Shown here: piece after piece, positions 63,995 to 64,000 of the stretch | Layout: every line of letters begins with the position of its first letter | How positions within the stretch are numbered: position 1 is the first letter of the stretch | Origin: Planctomicrobium piriforme | Lineage (GTDB): Bacteria > Planctomycetota > Planctomycetia > Planctomycetales > Planctomycetaceae | Length of the DNA: 64,000 bases | Direction of reading: 5' to 3' | NCBI RefSeq assembly: GCF_900113665.1 | Contig: NZ_FOQD01000008.1 | Location: 1-64,000, forward strand | The notes under the pieces: model-generated | The model's input: the letters and a program-made list of their open reading frames with translations, nothing else | Database searches by the model: none | Told to the model about the DNA's origin: nothing | Translations under genes and position numbers: made by a program

Positions 63995-64000
63995 GACAAG

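Overview
This window reads as a chromosomal segment of a planctomycete, probably of the Planctomycetaceae type. The assignment rests on family content. It has a DUF1080 protein, a DUF1573 protein, a secreted beta-propeller, a TadE-like protein with small pilin-like proteins, an inverse-autotransporter beta-helix protein, an rsmH gene standing outside any cell-division cluster, and many secreted or membrane proteins of no recognised function. DNA is GC-rich and genes lie on both strands in short operons. I found no rRNA, tRNA, CRISPR array, transposase or phage gene. About 51 protein genes are supported.

Layout. 0.3-9.5 kb: secreted beta-propeller, large membrane spermidine-synthase-like protein, PDZ protein, scpB, SGNH-like protein, Nudix hydrolase. 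9.5-18.1 kb: surface proteins, namely a 925-aa TIM-barrel-like exoprotein, a DUF1573 protein and a 1401-aa inverse-autotransporter-like beta-helix protein. 18.5-23 kb: a homocysteine methyltransferase-like gene, two nearly identical pilin-like genes behind a sigma54-like promoter, an enhancer-binding-protein-like regulator lacking the GAFTGA loop, and a lipoprotein. 23.4-31 kb: glycosyltransferase, FHA protein, MFS transporter, type IIA topoisomerase subunit B, HMCES/YedK peptidase, YggS and DUF167. 31-40 kb: an ABC-2 export region, with a permease and CNNM-type protein on the minus strand, and an ATPase, a permease and a 476-aa partner on the plus strand. 40-54 kb: housekeeping genes (epmA, rsmH, NAD-type IDH, pfk, sucD, rimO, pgsA, an RlmI-like methyltransferase) plus an autoregulated-looking Fic gene. 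55-64 kb: Tex, HIT, TadE, an ExbB-ExbD-ExbD operon with a membrane partner, an ACT-malic enzyme and a partial CPBP protease.

Two signals stand out. First, a fic gene has five copies of one 13-bp half-site immediately before its start, and its protein carries both an inhibitory helix and a C-terminal DNA-binding-like domain, which suggests a self-regulating AMPylation unit. Second, many intergenic gaps hold words from a small set of sequence families (GGTTGAAGG, TTCGAAATCCGAA, TCAGTTTTCAGT, CCACGAAAA, GCGAAGGCGCAAAG). Several of these are paired with their own reverse complement, so the transcript would fold into long hairpins at gene ends and sometimes directly before start codons. One such place is an 18-unit heptamer array.

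Start codons were re-chosen wherever ribosome-binding sites, signal peptides or overlap with repeats argued against the longest reading frame. All calls come from reading the sequence; no database search was possible.
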